Of a DNA stretch of 7,790 bases, positions 1 to 6,343 are shown piece by piece (the stretch's first letter is position 1; every line of letters starts with the position of its first letter). Made by a program: the position numbers and the translations under genes. Source of the stretch: Hyphomicrobiales bacterium. GTDB taxonomy: Bacteria > Pseudomonadota > Alphaproteobacteria > Rhizobiales > SZUA-8. A model generated the notes under the pieces. That model had not been told where the DNA came from and searched no databases. It saw only the letters and a list, made by a program, of their open reading frames with translations. The stretch lies in contig QILX01000330.1 of NCBI GenBank assembly GCA_003232175.1, positions 1 to 7,790 on the forward strand, written 5' to 3'.

Positions 1-63
1 GTTTTCAATCTGCCGCCCCCTCCCGCATCCTTGGCGCATTGACGAACCGACTTGCCCCATAGC

Positions 64-84
64 GCAGATGCTGGCAGCATCTGC
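64..84. repeat. Perfect 9-bp inverted repeat just upstream of the usp start
   Basis: The arms GCAGATGCT (64-72) and AGCATCTGC (76-84) are exact reverse complements separated by GGC. The repeat ends three bases before the ATG at 88, so it fills the place where a ribosome binding site would lie. It could be a protein operator or an mRNA hairpin affecting usp translation. If translation starts at the TTG at 52 instead, it is simply coding sequence. The symmetry is seen directly; any role is inference. Confidence 0.5.
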
Positions 85-87
85 AAC

Positions 88-594
88 ATGAACGCTCGCA
101 CCGATCGCCGCGCCAAGGGGTATCTTGGCGATCAGCACCGGAAATTTCTGGTGGTGGTCGACGATACCCCGGAGTGTCTCATTGCTTTGCGCTACGCCGG
201 TCGGCGGGCCTTGCATACCGGCGGCGGCGTCACCCTGCTGAAACTGATCTCACCGGCGGATTTCCAACACTGGCTCGGGGTCGAGCAGGTTATGCGCGAC
301 GAGGCTGAGAAGGAGGCCAGACTGGTGCTGGTCAAATTCGCCGACGAAGTACAGTCCGTGACCGGGATCACACCGGAGCTTGTTATTCGCCACGGCACCG
401 AAACCCAGCAGATTGTCAGCCTCATCGAGGAAGACGAGGCGATTTCAATCCTCGTCCTGGGCGCTGGAACCGAGGCCGAAGGACCGGGGCCCCTGGTCTC
501 TATGATCGGCGGCGCCCTTGCCGGAACCTTTCCGGTGCCGGTGACCATTGTGCCCGGCGATCTCTCCGACGCCGATATTGAAGCCCTTGCCTGA
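88..594 (+). CDS. Universal stress protein (UspA family)
   Basis: This is a single-domain UspA-fold protein of 168 residues, a usual length for the family. Members are cytoplasmic, often bind ATP and help cells survive stress; the target of this one is unknown. The first strand and loop, KFLVVVDDTPE (residues 19-29), carry the paired Asp typical of the nucleotide pocket. The last core strand, ISILVLGAGTEAEGPGP (119-135), leads into the phosphate-loop region, and FPVPVTIVPG (149-158) is the usual closing strand. The glycine loop is not the canonical GxxGx9G(S/T), so ATP binding is uncertain. I chose ATG 88 because the family core starts soon after it. An in-frame TTG at 52 would add 12 residues (180 in total) with no family similarity I recognise. 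Neither start has a clear Shine-Dalgarno sequence. From memory of alphaproteobacterial genomes, a usp gene often precedes nfuA, which agrees with the next gene. Confidence 0.85.
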   Translation: MNARTDRRAKGYLGDQHRKFLVVVDDTPECLIALRYAGRRALHTGGGVTLLKLISPADFQHWLGVEQVMRDEAEKEARLVLVKFADEVQSVTGITPELVIRHGTETQQIVSLIEEDEAISILVLGAGTEAEGPGPLVSMIGGALAGTFPVPVTIVPGDLSDADIEALA

Positions 595-596
595 TC

Positions 597-621
597 GGGA
601 CTGACACTGGTGTTGCGTCCC
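597..621 (+). other. Hairpin-forming sequence after the usp stop codon
   Basis: GGGAC (597-601) pairs with GTCCC (617-621). Inside a one-base bulge the stem can extend through 602-606 with 611-615, including two G-U pairs, leaving a four-base loop. It begins two bases after the usp stop. No T-run follows, so it is not a standard intrinsic terminator. It may protect the 3' end of the usp mRNA or be chance. Confidence 0.3.
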
Positions 622-698
622 TTGAGGGCCTATATCTGTTACTGAATGGATTTTGTCAGCACCGCAGCCACCGGGCGCGGGCCCGCTCAAAGCGAATT

Positions 699-702
699 GA
701 GG
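699..702 (+). promoter_or_regulatory. Ribosome binding site of nfuA
   Basis: GAGG lies five bases before the ATG at 708. It is one of the few clear Shine-Dalgarno matches in this window and supports the start chosen for nfuA. Confidence 0.6.
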
Positions 703-707
703 AACCT

Positions 708-1262
708 ATGTTCATCCAGACGGAGACGACCCCCAATCCGGCAACCTTGAAATTTCTGCCCGGCAGAACCGTGCTGGCGGGAGAAACCCGCGATTACCGT
801 AGTCTGGACGACGCGGAGCATTCCCCCCTGGCCCAGCGGCTGTTTTCAATCGATGGCGTGATCGGGGTATTTCTGGCGGAAGATTTTATCTCCGTCACCA
901 AGCAGGCCGGAGAATGGCAACATGTCAAACCGGCCATTTTGGGCACCATTATGGACCATTTCCTCTCTGGCGACCCAGTTGTCACCAAACAAGGGGAGGT
1001 TGATGTTGCGGACGAGTTTTTCGACAACTCCGATGAGGAAACCGTTGAAACCATCAAGGAGCTGATCGAAACCCGGGTTCGCCCGGCGGTGGCCCAGGAT
1101 GGCGGCGACATAATCTTCAAGGGTTTCCGCGATGGAATTGTCTATCTGCAGATGCAAGGGGCCTGCGCCGGCTGCCCGTCTTCGACCATGACCCTGAAAC
1201 ACGGCATCGAAAACCTCCTGCGCCACTTCCTTCCCGATGTCAGGGAAGTCCGCGCGGTCTAA
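708..1262 (+). CDS. nfuA: NifU-like Fe-S cluster carrier, Nfu type
   Basis: This is an Nfu protein of 184 residues that carries a [4Fe-4S] cluster at a dimer interface and hands it to apo-enzymes in the cytoplasm. The N-terminal Nfu_N domain (about 1-88) opens with MFIQTETTPNPATLKFLPG, the hallmark of the alphaproteobacterial and mitochondrial NFU1 type. This differs from E. coli NfuA, which has an A-type-like N-terminus. The C-terminal NifU domain (about 110-182) has VAQDGGDI (128-135) and the cluster-binding motif CAGC with C153 and C156, both present. The start is supported by GAGG at 699-702. tsaB begins 14 bp after the stop. The gene shares a neighbourhood with miaB, whose product is a two-cluster Fe-S enzyme and a plausible client. 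The family call is firm; the specific client is inference. Confidence 0.95.
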   Translation: MFIQTETTPNPATLKFLPGRTVLAGETRDYRSLDDAEHSPLAQRLFSIDGVIGVFLAEDFISVTKQAGEWQHVKPAILGTIMDHFLSGDPVVTKQGEVDVADEFFDNSDEETVETIKELIETRVRPAVAQDGGDIIFKGFRDGIVYLQMQGACAGCPSSTMTLKHGIENLLRHFLPDVREVRAV

Positions 1263-1276
1263 CGACCGAAACCTCG

Positions 1277-1978
1277 ATGATCACGCTTGGTATAGATACT
1301 GCCGGCCCGGCGGTTGTCGCCGCATTGTGGAAGGGGTCCGCCAGATCCGGCGGTGTTCTGATTTCAAATTCGCAACCGATGGCGCGTGGCCATGCCGAGG
1401 CAGTCATGCCGATAGTGGCGGCGATTGTTGCAGAGGCACTTGGAAATGGCCCCGGGGGTTTTGCAGCCATCGACCGGGTGGCGGTCTTGAGCGGCCCGGG
1501 CAGTTTCACCGGTGTCCGCATCGGTGTTGCCGCGGCCCGTGGTCTGGCGCTGGCCATTGGCTGCCCGGCCACGGCGGTGACCGCCTTTGCAGCCCACGCG
1601 GCCATCTTCTGCCATGATACCAAGGTTGACGGTCCTTTCACTATTGCCTTTGACGCCAAGCGCGGCCAGGTCTACCTGCAGAATTTCAATCAGTTGGGCG
1701 AGCACTCCTCCGACCCTGCGGCGGTCGATCTGGACAAGATCGCCGATCATGTCGCGCCCGACGCCGCTGCCGTCATTGGACCTGGGTCGCGGCTGGTGGT
1801 TGACGCCCTGATGCTGACGGGACGCGATCTTGCCGAAGGGCGCGATATTCAGCGCAGCGCCGATATCGTCGCCCGCCTTGGGGCCGATTTAGCGCCTGAC
1901 AAAGCTCCGCTGCCGATTTATCTGCGGCCCCCGGACGCCAAGCCGCAACGCCCGGCACTAGCGCGTGCGGGGGCGTGA
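1277..1978 (+). CDS. tsaB: tRNA t6A37 biosynthesis protein TsaB (YeaZ)
   Basis: TsaB is the scaffold subunit that binds TsaD and TsaE and is needed to place threonylcarbamoyl on A37 of tRNAs reading ANN codons. The product has 233 residues, a normal length, with the ASKHA fold. The N-terminal strand ITLGIDTAGPAVVAAL (2-17) is typical. HAEAVMPIVAAI (39-50) matches the conserved HAE-LMP segment, and LSGPGSFTGVRIGVAAARG (71-89) is the family signature. The C-terminus has PIYLRPPDAKPQ, the common ending of alphaproteobacterial TsaB. ATG 1277 is the only reasonable start next to the first strand, although no clear Shine-Dalgarno sequence precedes it; coupling to nfuA 14 bp upstream is likely. The stop codon overlaps the rimI start by four bases. 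The pairing of tsaB with rimI is widespread in bacteria. TsaB itself lacks full catalytic activity and depends on TsaD, which is not in this window. Confidence 0.95.
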   Translation: MITLGIDTAGPAVVAALWKGSARSGGVLISNSQPMARGHAEAVMPIVAAIVAEALGNGPGGFAAIDRVAVLSGPGSFTGVRIGVAAARGLALAIGCPATAVTAFAAHAAIFCHDTKVDGPFTIAFDAKRGQVYLQNFNQLGEHSSDPAAVDLDKIADHVAPDAAAVIGPGSRLVVDALMLTGRDLAEGRDIQRSADIVARLGADLAPDKAPLPIYLRPPDAKPQRPALARAGA

Positions 1979-2478
1979 ACGCTCGCGACCGGAATTCAGC
2001 GAGCATCTCGATATCACCCATTGCGCCGGTGGAAGCAAAGATCGTCGCTAACCTTTTTGGAGAAATTTTTCCCGAACCCTGGAGCGAAACCTCAATCCAG
2101 CAGCTGCTTAAACACGACGGCACAGTGGCCCTGGCAGCGGCACGCCCCGGCAATGCGGCGCCCGCCGGGTTTGCCATATTTCGCCTGGCGGCGGATGAAG
2201 CGGAAATCCTCTCCCTTGGGGTTACGCCGCCAAACCGCCGCCGTGGGGTTGGTCAAGCTCTTGTTGGTGCGGTTTTGGCGTCGGCATCAGCCCATGGTTG
2301 CGCCCGGATCTTTCTGGAAGTCGCTGAAGACAATCTGGCGGCTCGAAATCTGTATCAATGCATGGGGTATCAGCCGTCGGGACTGCGGTCGGGTTATTAT
2401 CGGCGCGGACGCAGGCCCGCGATTGACGCCATTATCCTGTCATGTGATCTGGAAGCGACCGGTGTTGATTCCATTTGA
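1975..2478 (+). CDS. rimI: Ribosomal protein alanine N-acetyltransferase RimI (GNAT family)
   Basis: RimI acetylates the N-terminal alanine of ribosomal protein S18 using acetyl-CoA. The 167-residue product has a GNAT fold. EPWSETSIQQLL (34-45) is the typical RimI substrate loop with PW. The acetyl-CoA loop is VTPPNRRRGVGQAL (83-96), a good R-R-x-G-x-G match. IFLEVAEDNLAARNLYQCMG (112-131) carries the RimI-type LEV-x-x-x-N and LY-x-x-x-G signature. E115 and Y127 align with the catalytic Glu and Tyr known in enteric RimI, and SGYYRR (139-144) follows as expected. The start is GTG 1975, which shares GTGA with the tsaB stop, so translation is probably coupled. It is somewhat longer than E. coli RimI (148 residues) because of an N-terminal tail of about ten residues and a short C-terminal tail. 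GNAT substrate choice cannot be proved from sequence, but the neighbour tsaB strongly favours RimI. Confidence 0.9.
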   Translation: MNARDRNSASISISPIAPVEAKIVANLFGEIFPEPWSETSIQQLLKHDGTVALAAARPGNAAPAGFAIFRLAADEAEILSLGVTPPNRRRGVGQALVGAVLASASAHGCARIFLEVAEDNLAARNLYQCMGYQPSGLRSGYYRRGRRPAIDAIILSCDLEATGVDSI

Positions 2479-2516
2479 ACTGCCGATGCTCTAGACTTGG
2501 CGCTCCTTGGGGTGGT

Positions 2517-2526
2517 GAGGATAAGG
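2517..2526 (+). promoter_or_regulatory. Ribosome binding region deciding the fur start
   Basis: GAGG at 2517-2520 lies eight bases before ATG 2529, and AAGG at 2523-2526 lies eight bases before ATG 2535. Either gives a sensible Fur N-terminus differing by two residues. Both argue against the in-frame TTG at 2475, which would add a cysteine-containing extension foreign to the family. Confidence 0.5.
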
Positions 2527-2528
2527 TC

Positions 2529-2975
2529 ATGGTGATGGAAAGATCGGAGGCGTCGGGCAGCGAGCTGGAAAAATTGTGCGTTGATAAAGGCATGCGCATG
2601 ACCGGACAGCGCCGGGTAATCGCACGGGTTCTTTCCGAAGCTGAAGACCATCCCGACGTTGAGGAAGTCCACCGTCGGGCTGCCCTTCATGACAACCGTA
2701 TATCAATTGCCACTGTCTATCGCACCGTGCGTTTGCTGGAGGATGCCGGCATCCTTGAGCGGCACGATTTTCGCGACGGACGATCTCGTTACGAGCAGGT
2801 GAGCGAAGAACATCATGACCATCTCATCGATATCAACACCGGTGACGTTATAGAGTTTCGCAATGAGCAGATCGAAAAACTGCAGGAAATTGTTGCCGCG
2901 GAACTGGGATATCGCCTGGTCGACCACCGGTTGGAACTTTATGCGGTGCAAATCAGGGCCGATGAGGAAAAATAA
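2529..2975 (+). CDS. fur: Fur/Mur-family metal-responsive transcriptional regulator
   Basis: This is a dimeric repressor that binds DNA when loaded with Fe2+, or with Mn2+ in the Mur branch common in alphaproteobacteria. The 148-residue product has an N-terminal winged helix: GMRMTGQRRVIARVL (21-35), then ISIATVYRTVRLLEDAGIL (58-76), the DNA-recognition segment. The dimerisation and metal domain has HHDHLID (95-101). Aligned on E. coli Fur, H41, E89, H96 and H98 form the sensing site, and H95, D97, E116 and H133 the second site; all are present. The E. coli structural zinc cysteines C93 and C96 are replaced by D101 and T104, as is usual in this clade. The start could instead be ATG 2535. It lies 50 bp after rimI and ends with tandem stops (TAA TAG). 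It might control its own operon, but I see no firm site. Fur versus Mur cannot be settled from sequence alone. Confidence 0.93.
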   Translation: MVMERSEASGSELEKLCVDKGMRMTGQRRVIARVLSEAEDHPDVEEVHRRAALHDNRISIATVYRTVRLLEDAGILERHDFRDGRSRYEQVSEEHHDHLIDINTGDVIEFRNEQIEKLQEIVAAELGYRLVDHRLELYAVQIRADEEK

Positions 2976-2996
2976 TAGCCCCAAGCTGAAAGCCAG

Positions 2997-3875
2997 ATGA
3001 TGGCGGGCATCAGGGGGTTTATTACGCTGTCGGCATTTTTGATGTTAACGATTGGTGGAATGCCGTTGCAATTGCTGGCTCTGTTATCTGGAACCAAAGC
3101 CAGGTCGAGGTTTTTACCGATCTACCACCGCTGGCTTCTGCGCCTCATCGGTATCCGCATCAGTGTCAGGGGCGAATTGGGACCTGGCCCTGCCCTTATC
3201 GCGGCAAACCACGCATCCTGGCTTGATATCCCAGTACTGGCCTCCCTGGCGCCGATTTCGTTTATTGCTAAGATGGAAGTGAAATCCTGGCCGCTTTTTG
3301 GCCAGATGGCACGGCTTCAACGCACGGTATTTGTCGACCGTCAGCGCCGCAGCGCCACCGGCGCCGCAAAATCGGAAATCGAACAGCGCCTTGAGGCCGG
3401 TGACAAACTCGTGCTTTTTGCCGAAGGGACGAGCAGTGACGGCAACAACGTTTTGCCCTTCCGGACGGCGCTATTCGGCGCCGCGGCACTGGAGGTCGCG
3501 GACCCAAATTCCGGGCGCACCCGTCCGGTTACAGTGCAGCCGGTTTCGATTTCTTATGTCAGCCTGCACGGATTGCCAATGGGCCGGTTTTTTCGGCCCG
3601 AATTTGCCTGGTATGGCGATATGTCGCTGGGCCCCCATCTTTGGAGGGTTTTCTGCGCCGGGCCGATCGATGTTTCGGTCACTTTTCACCTGCCGGTCAG
3701 CCTTGACCAGTTCGCCGATCGCAAAGCTTTGGCCCGCCATTGCGAAGTGGTGGTGCGCGCTGGGGTCGCCTCCTCGCTGCTCGGCCGCCGGCTCGCCCCC
3801 GGCGATGTCATCCGGCCCGGTTCCGGTACTGCCATGGGAGGCCAAGGCAGAGATGCAATTGCACCGGCGCCTTGA
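2997..3875 (+). CDS. plsC: 1-acyl-sn-glycerol-3-phosphate acyltransferase (PlsC/LPLAT family)
   Basis: This membrane-bound acyltransferase makes phosphatidic acid by acylating lysophosphatidic acid, a step in phospholipid synthesis. The product has 292 residues. A hydrophobic segment at about 8-31 should anchor it in the inner membrane. The catalytic HX4D motif is NHASWLD (71-77; H72, D77). Block II is VFVDRQRR (111-118), block III FAEGTSSDGNNVLPF (141-155) and block IV TVQPVSISY (179-187). The EGTSSDG form replaces the canonical FPEGTR; I recall it from an alphaproteobacterial PlsC subgroup, whose members may also act on other lysolipids, such as lyso-ornithine lipid (OlsA-type). The substrate is therefore not certain. 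The start is ATG 2997 or ATG 3000 (adjacent), 21 bp after fur, with no clear Shine-Dalgarno sequence. The C-terminal 30 or so residues are Gly/Pro/Arg-rich and probably disordered. Confidence 0.9.
   Translation: MMAGIRGFITLSAFLMLTIGGMPLQLLALLSGTKARSRFLPIYHRWLLRLIGIRISVRGELGPGPALIAANHASWLDIPVLASLAPISFIAKMEVKSWPLFGQMARLQRTVFVDRQRRSATGAAKSEIEQRLEAGDKLVLFAEGTSSDGNNVLPFRTALFGAAALEVADPNSGRTRPVTVQPVSISYVSLHGLPMGRFFRPEFAWYGDMSLGPHLWRVFCAGPIDVSVTFHLPVSLDQFADRKALARHCEVVVRAGVASSLLGRRLAPGDVIRPGSGTAMGGQGRDAIAPAP
3854..3863. repeat. 10-bp palindrome TGCAATTGCA upstream of miaB
   Basis: This perfect palindrome lies inside the last codons of plsC, 63 bases before the miaB start. Its TGCAA/TTGCA half-sites resemble those I recall in alphaproteobacterial Fur/Mur sites, but it lacks the central spacer of such sites. 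It may be chance: it is short and sits within coding sequence. Confidence 0.2.
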
Positions 3876-3926
3876 AAGGTCTAATGAGCAGTATTCCCCG
3901 AGGCAAGACCGGAGCACGCCGCCGCC

Positions 3927-5321
3927 ATGAAAAAAGTCTTCATCAAGACCTATGGCTGTCAGATGAACGTATATGACAGCGAGCGGATGCTTGATGCCCT
4001 GGCGGAGCAGGGGTTTACGCCAACATCGACGATGGAAGATGCCGAGTTAGTTGTCCTGAACACCTGCCATATCCGCGAAAAAGCAGCTGAGAAGGTCTAT
4101 TCCGAACTTGGCAGGGTGCGGGCTATCAAGACCGTGCGAGCAAAAATGGGAAAACAAACCGTGGTGACGGTCGCCGGCTGTGTCGCTCAGGCCGAAGGCG
4201 AGGAAATGCTGGCCCGCGCACCAGTGGTCGATCTAGTAATCGGCCCACAGGCTTATCACCGACTCCCAGAATTGGCTGCCGCTGTCCGTACGGAAGGCCG
4301 GGGCCGTGTCGAAACTGAATTCCCCGTCGAAGGTAAATTTGACCATTTGCCGGCGCCGGGGAAAAAACGGCTGCAAAGCCGGGGCGCTTCGGCGTTTCTC
4401 ACCATTCAGGAAGGTTGCGACAAATTCTGCACTTTCTGCGTGGTGCCCTATACGCGCGGGGTGGAGTTTTCCCGCCCCGTGGACGCAATCACAGCGGAAG
4501 CGGAAGCCTTGGTCGGGGCTGGCGTGAAGGAAATCACCTTGCTGGGGCAGAACGTCAATGCCTATCACGGGTTAGGTCCGGACGGGCGGGATTGGGGCCT
4601 CGGTCAGCTTTTGTATCATCTTGCCCGCATCGATGGCCTTATCCGGCTACGCTATACCACCAGCCATCCGCGCGATGTCGATGACGAGATCATTGCCGCC
4701 CATCGTGATTTGGGCCAGGTGATGCCGTATTTGCATTTGCCGGTTCAATCGGGGTCGGACCGCATTTTGGCGGTGATGAACCGCGGGCATTCGGCAGGGG
4801 ACTATCTTCGCATCGTTGACCGCATTCGCGCCGCCCGCCCCGATCTGGCTCTGTCATCGGATTTTATTGTCGGCTTTCCCGGCGAGACCGAGGATGATTT
4901 CGCCGCCACCATGGCACTGGTGCGGGATGTGACCTTCGCTCAGGCCTATTCGTTCAAATATTCCCCCCGGCCAGGAACCCCGGCTGCCAGCATGGACGCA
5001 GCGGTGCAGGAAGATGTCAAATCCACTAGGCTTGCCGAACTTCAAGCGCTTCTGAAATCTCAGCAGGACCGGTTCAACGGCGCCATGACCGGGCGCGTGC
5101 TACCAGTTCTGTTTGAACGGACGGGGCGGCAGAACGGACAAATCACCGGGCGCAGTCCCTACCTTCAGGCCGTCCATGTCAACGGACCAGAGACGCTGCT
5201 CGGCCAGATCGCGGACGTCGAAATTCTGACCGCCGGTTCAAATTCCCTCAAGGGATCGCTTCCATCGCCGCGCCTGGAGGCGGCGGCAGTGCCGCAACTT
5301 GCGAAAGCGCAAACACATTGA
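3927..5321 (+). CDS. miaB: tRNA-2-methylthio-N6-dimethylallyladenosine synthase MiaB
   Basis: MiaB is a radical-SAM methylthiotransferase that converts i6A37 to ms2i6A37 in tRNAs reading UNN codons. The 464-residue length is typical. The N-terminal methylthiotransferase domain (about 1-120) supplies the auxiliary [4Fe-4S] cluster ligands C11 (KTYGCQMN), C47 (LNTCHIRE) and C84 (VAGCVAQAE). The radical-SAM core (about 154-380) has EGCDKFCTFCVVPYTRG (162-178), with C164, C168 and C171 binding the SAM cluster. LLGQNVNAY (205-213), LPVQSGSD (271-278) and FIVGFPGETEDDF (313-325) follow in the usual places. A TRAM RNA-binding domain covers about 382-446. All six cysteines are present. ATG 3927 is directly followed by the first strand KKVFIKTYG, so the start is secure, with a weak GGAG 12 bases upstream. 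The stop overlaps the phoH start by four bases. It depends on Fe-S delivery, which makes NfuA from the same neighbourhood a likely helper. Confidence 0.98.
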   Translation: MKKVFIKTYGCQMNVYDSERMLDALAEQGFTPTSTMEDAELVVLNTCHIREKAAEKVYSELGRVRAIKTVRAKMGKQTVVTVAGCVAQAEGEEMLARAPVVDLVIGPQAYHRLPELAAAVRTEGRGRVETEFPVEGKFDHLPAPGKKRLQSRGASAFLTIQEGCDKFCTFCVVPYTRGVEFSRPVDAITAEAEALVGAGVKEITLLGQNVNAYHGLGPDGRDWGLGQLLYHLARIDGLIRLRYTTSHPRDVDDEIIAAHRDLGQVMPYLHLPVQSGSDRILAVMNRGHSAGDYLRIVDRIRAARPDLALSSDFIVGFPGETEDDFAATMALVRDVTFAQAYSFKYSPRPGTPAASMDAAVQEDVKSTRLAELQALLKSQQDRFNGAMTGRVLPVLFERTGRQNGQITGRSPYLQAVHVNGPETLLGQIADVEILTAGSNSLKGSLPSPRLEAAAVPQLAKAQTH

Positions 5322-6343
5322 CGACCGATCTGCAAAATCGTCAGCCCCATATCGAGCGTCAGTCTAAAGGGCGCGTGGTCCTGTCCTTTGACGACAATCG
5401 GCTTCTGGCTGAAATTTGCGGCGAGCACGACCGGCACCTGGCGCAAATTGAAGACCGCCTCGGTATTCAGGCTACACCTCACGGCAATCACATTGTCCTT
5501 ACCGGGTCACCGGGTGACGTGACCCAGGCCGAGCGTGTACTCACCGGGCTGTATCAGCAGGTTGCCAAGGGCCAGCCCATTGGTCCGGACGATGTCGATG
5601 GTGCATTGCGTCTTGTCGGGGACGCCCCCCATATCGTTGCGGGGAAAGCCGGCAATAACGAAGTGGTACGCACCAGGCGCCGGACGATAACGCCACGTTC
5701 GCCACGTCAGGCGCGATATCTTAAAGCTCTGGCCGAAACCCCGCTGGTCTTCGGTGTCGGCCCTGCGGGGACCGGCAAGACCTATCTTGCCGTTGCCGTT
5801 GCGGCCTCCTGGCTGGAGCGCGGCCTGGTTGACCGCATAATCCTGTCCCGACCGGCTGTCGAAGCCGGGGAACGACTTGGATTTTTACCCGGTGACATGC
5901 GCGACAAGGTCGATCCATATTTACGACCGCTTTATGATGCGCTTTATGACTGCCTGCCGGCAGCCCAGGTCAGCCGTGGCATGGAATCGGGCCAAATTGA
6001 GATCGCGCCCCTCGCTTTTATGCGCGGGCGAACCCTCGCAAACGCTTTTGTCATACTCGACGAAGCGCAGAACTGTAGCCAGATGCAAATGAAAATGTTT
6101 CTCACTCGCCTTGGCGAAAACAGCCGCATGGCCATCACCGGCGACCCCAGTCAGGTCGATCTGCCCTCTGGTGTCCCCTCGGGTCTGAAACAGGCGCTGC
6201 CCCTACTTGAAGGCGTCCAAGACGTTGATATTGTCCGCTTCCAGTCTGAAGATGTTGTCCGCCATCCCCTCGTTGCTCGCATTGTAGAAGCCTATGAAGC
6301 CCATGAAGACAATGCCCGTGCCAAGTCCGCCAATGAATGCTGA
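5318..6343 (+). CDS. ybeZ: PhoH-like P-loop ATPase (YbeZ)
   Basis: This cytoplasmic PhoH-family ATPase is related to RNA helicase-type NTPases. In E. coli the counterpart, YbeZ, is encoded beside YbeY and is thought to work with it in rRNA maturation. The product has 341 residues. The N-terminal region (about 18-80; VVLSFDDNRLL, HIVLTGSPGDV) is a KH-like RNA-binding module. The ATPase domain (about 125-330) has Walker A GPAGTGKT (148-155), SRPAVEAGERLGFLPGD (177-193), Walker B VILDEAQN (245-252) and the sensor-like TGDPSQVDLP (274-283). The start is TTG 5318, sharing TTGA with the miaB stop. A TTG start without a strong Shine-Dalgarno sequence points to translational coupling, and the residues right after it lead smoothly into the family core. 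The next in-frame candidate, GTG 5375, would cut into the N-terminal module. The name phoH is also in use; a link to phosphate starvation is not implied here. Confidence 0.96.
   Translation: MTTDLQNRQPHIERQSKGRVVLSFDDNRLLAEICGEHDRHLAQIEDRLGIQATPHGNHIVLTGSPGDVTQAERVLTGLYQQVAKGQPIGPDDVDGALRLVGDAPHIVAGKAGNNEVVRTRRRTITPRSPRQARYLKALAETPLVFGVGPAGTGKTYLAVAVAASWLERGLVDRIILSRPAVEAGERLGFLPGDMRDKVDPYLRPLYDALYDCLPAAQVSRGMESGQIEIAPLAFMRGRTLANAFVILDEAQNCSQMQMKMFLTRLGENSRMAITGDPSQVDLPSGVPSGLKQALPLLEGVQDVDIVRFQSEDVVRHPLVARIVEAYEAHEDNARAKSANEC

Larger units (their letters stand above)
595..707 (+). promoter_or_regulatory. usp-nfuA intergenic region, probable leader/promoter of the nfuA operon
   Basis: This is the longest gap in the window (113 bp) and the most likely place for a promoter driving nfuA and the genes behind it. 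It holds the hairpin at 597-621, an AT-rich TATATC at 631-636 that could serve as a -10 element but has no convincing -35 partner, and a 10-bp palindrome GCGGGCCCGC at 677-686. I see no clear IscR, Irr or Fur site. Position is the main argument; no promoter is proved by the bases. Confidence 0.3.

Noticed and set aside
1..51. Possible end of an upstream gene, for example frame 1 ending in TGA at 40-42, and a TTGACG at 39-44 resembling a -35 element
   Set aside because: All three forward frames stop within the first 90 bases, and none shows a recognisable C-terminus. The TTGACG has no -10 at a proper distance.
52..87. Upstream TTG start for usp adding 12 residues
   Set aside because: The added residues do not resemble the family, and ATG 88 gives a normal length; kept only as an alternative.
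486..493. GGGGCCCC palindrome within usp
   Set aside because: It lies in the conserved glycine/proline loop codons and is explained by coding in GC-rich DNA.
2475..2528. TTG start for fur overlapping the rimI stop
   Set aside because: The 18 extra residues include two Cys and a Trp not found in Fur N-termini, and GAGG/AAGG sequences just before 2529/2535 indicate later initiation.
3878..3910. GGTCT/AGACC inverted repeat between plsC and miaB as a terminator
   Set aside because: There are only five paired bases around a 23-base loop and no T-run.
3884..3976. Short 30-codon reading frame overlapping the miaB start, with AAAGG upstream, as a possible leader peptide
   Set aside because: Its composition follows the shifted miaB frame, and there is no attenuator structure or codon run. 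Nothing beyond the start signal supports it.
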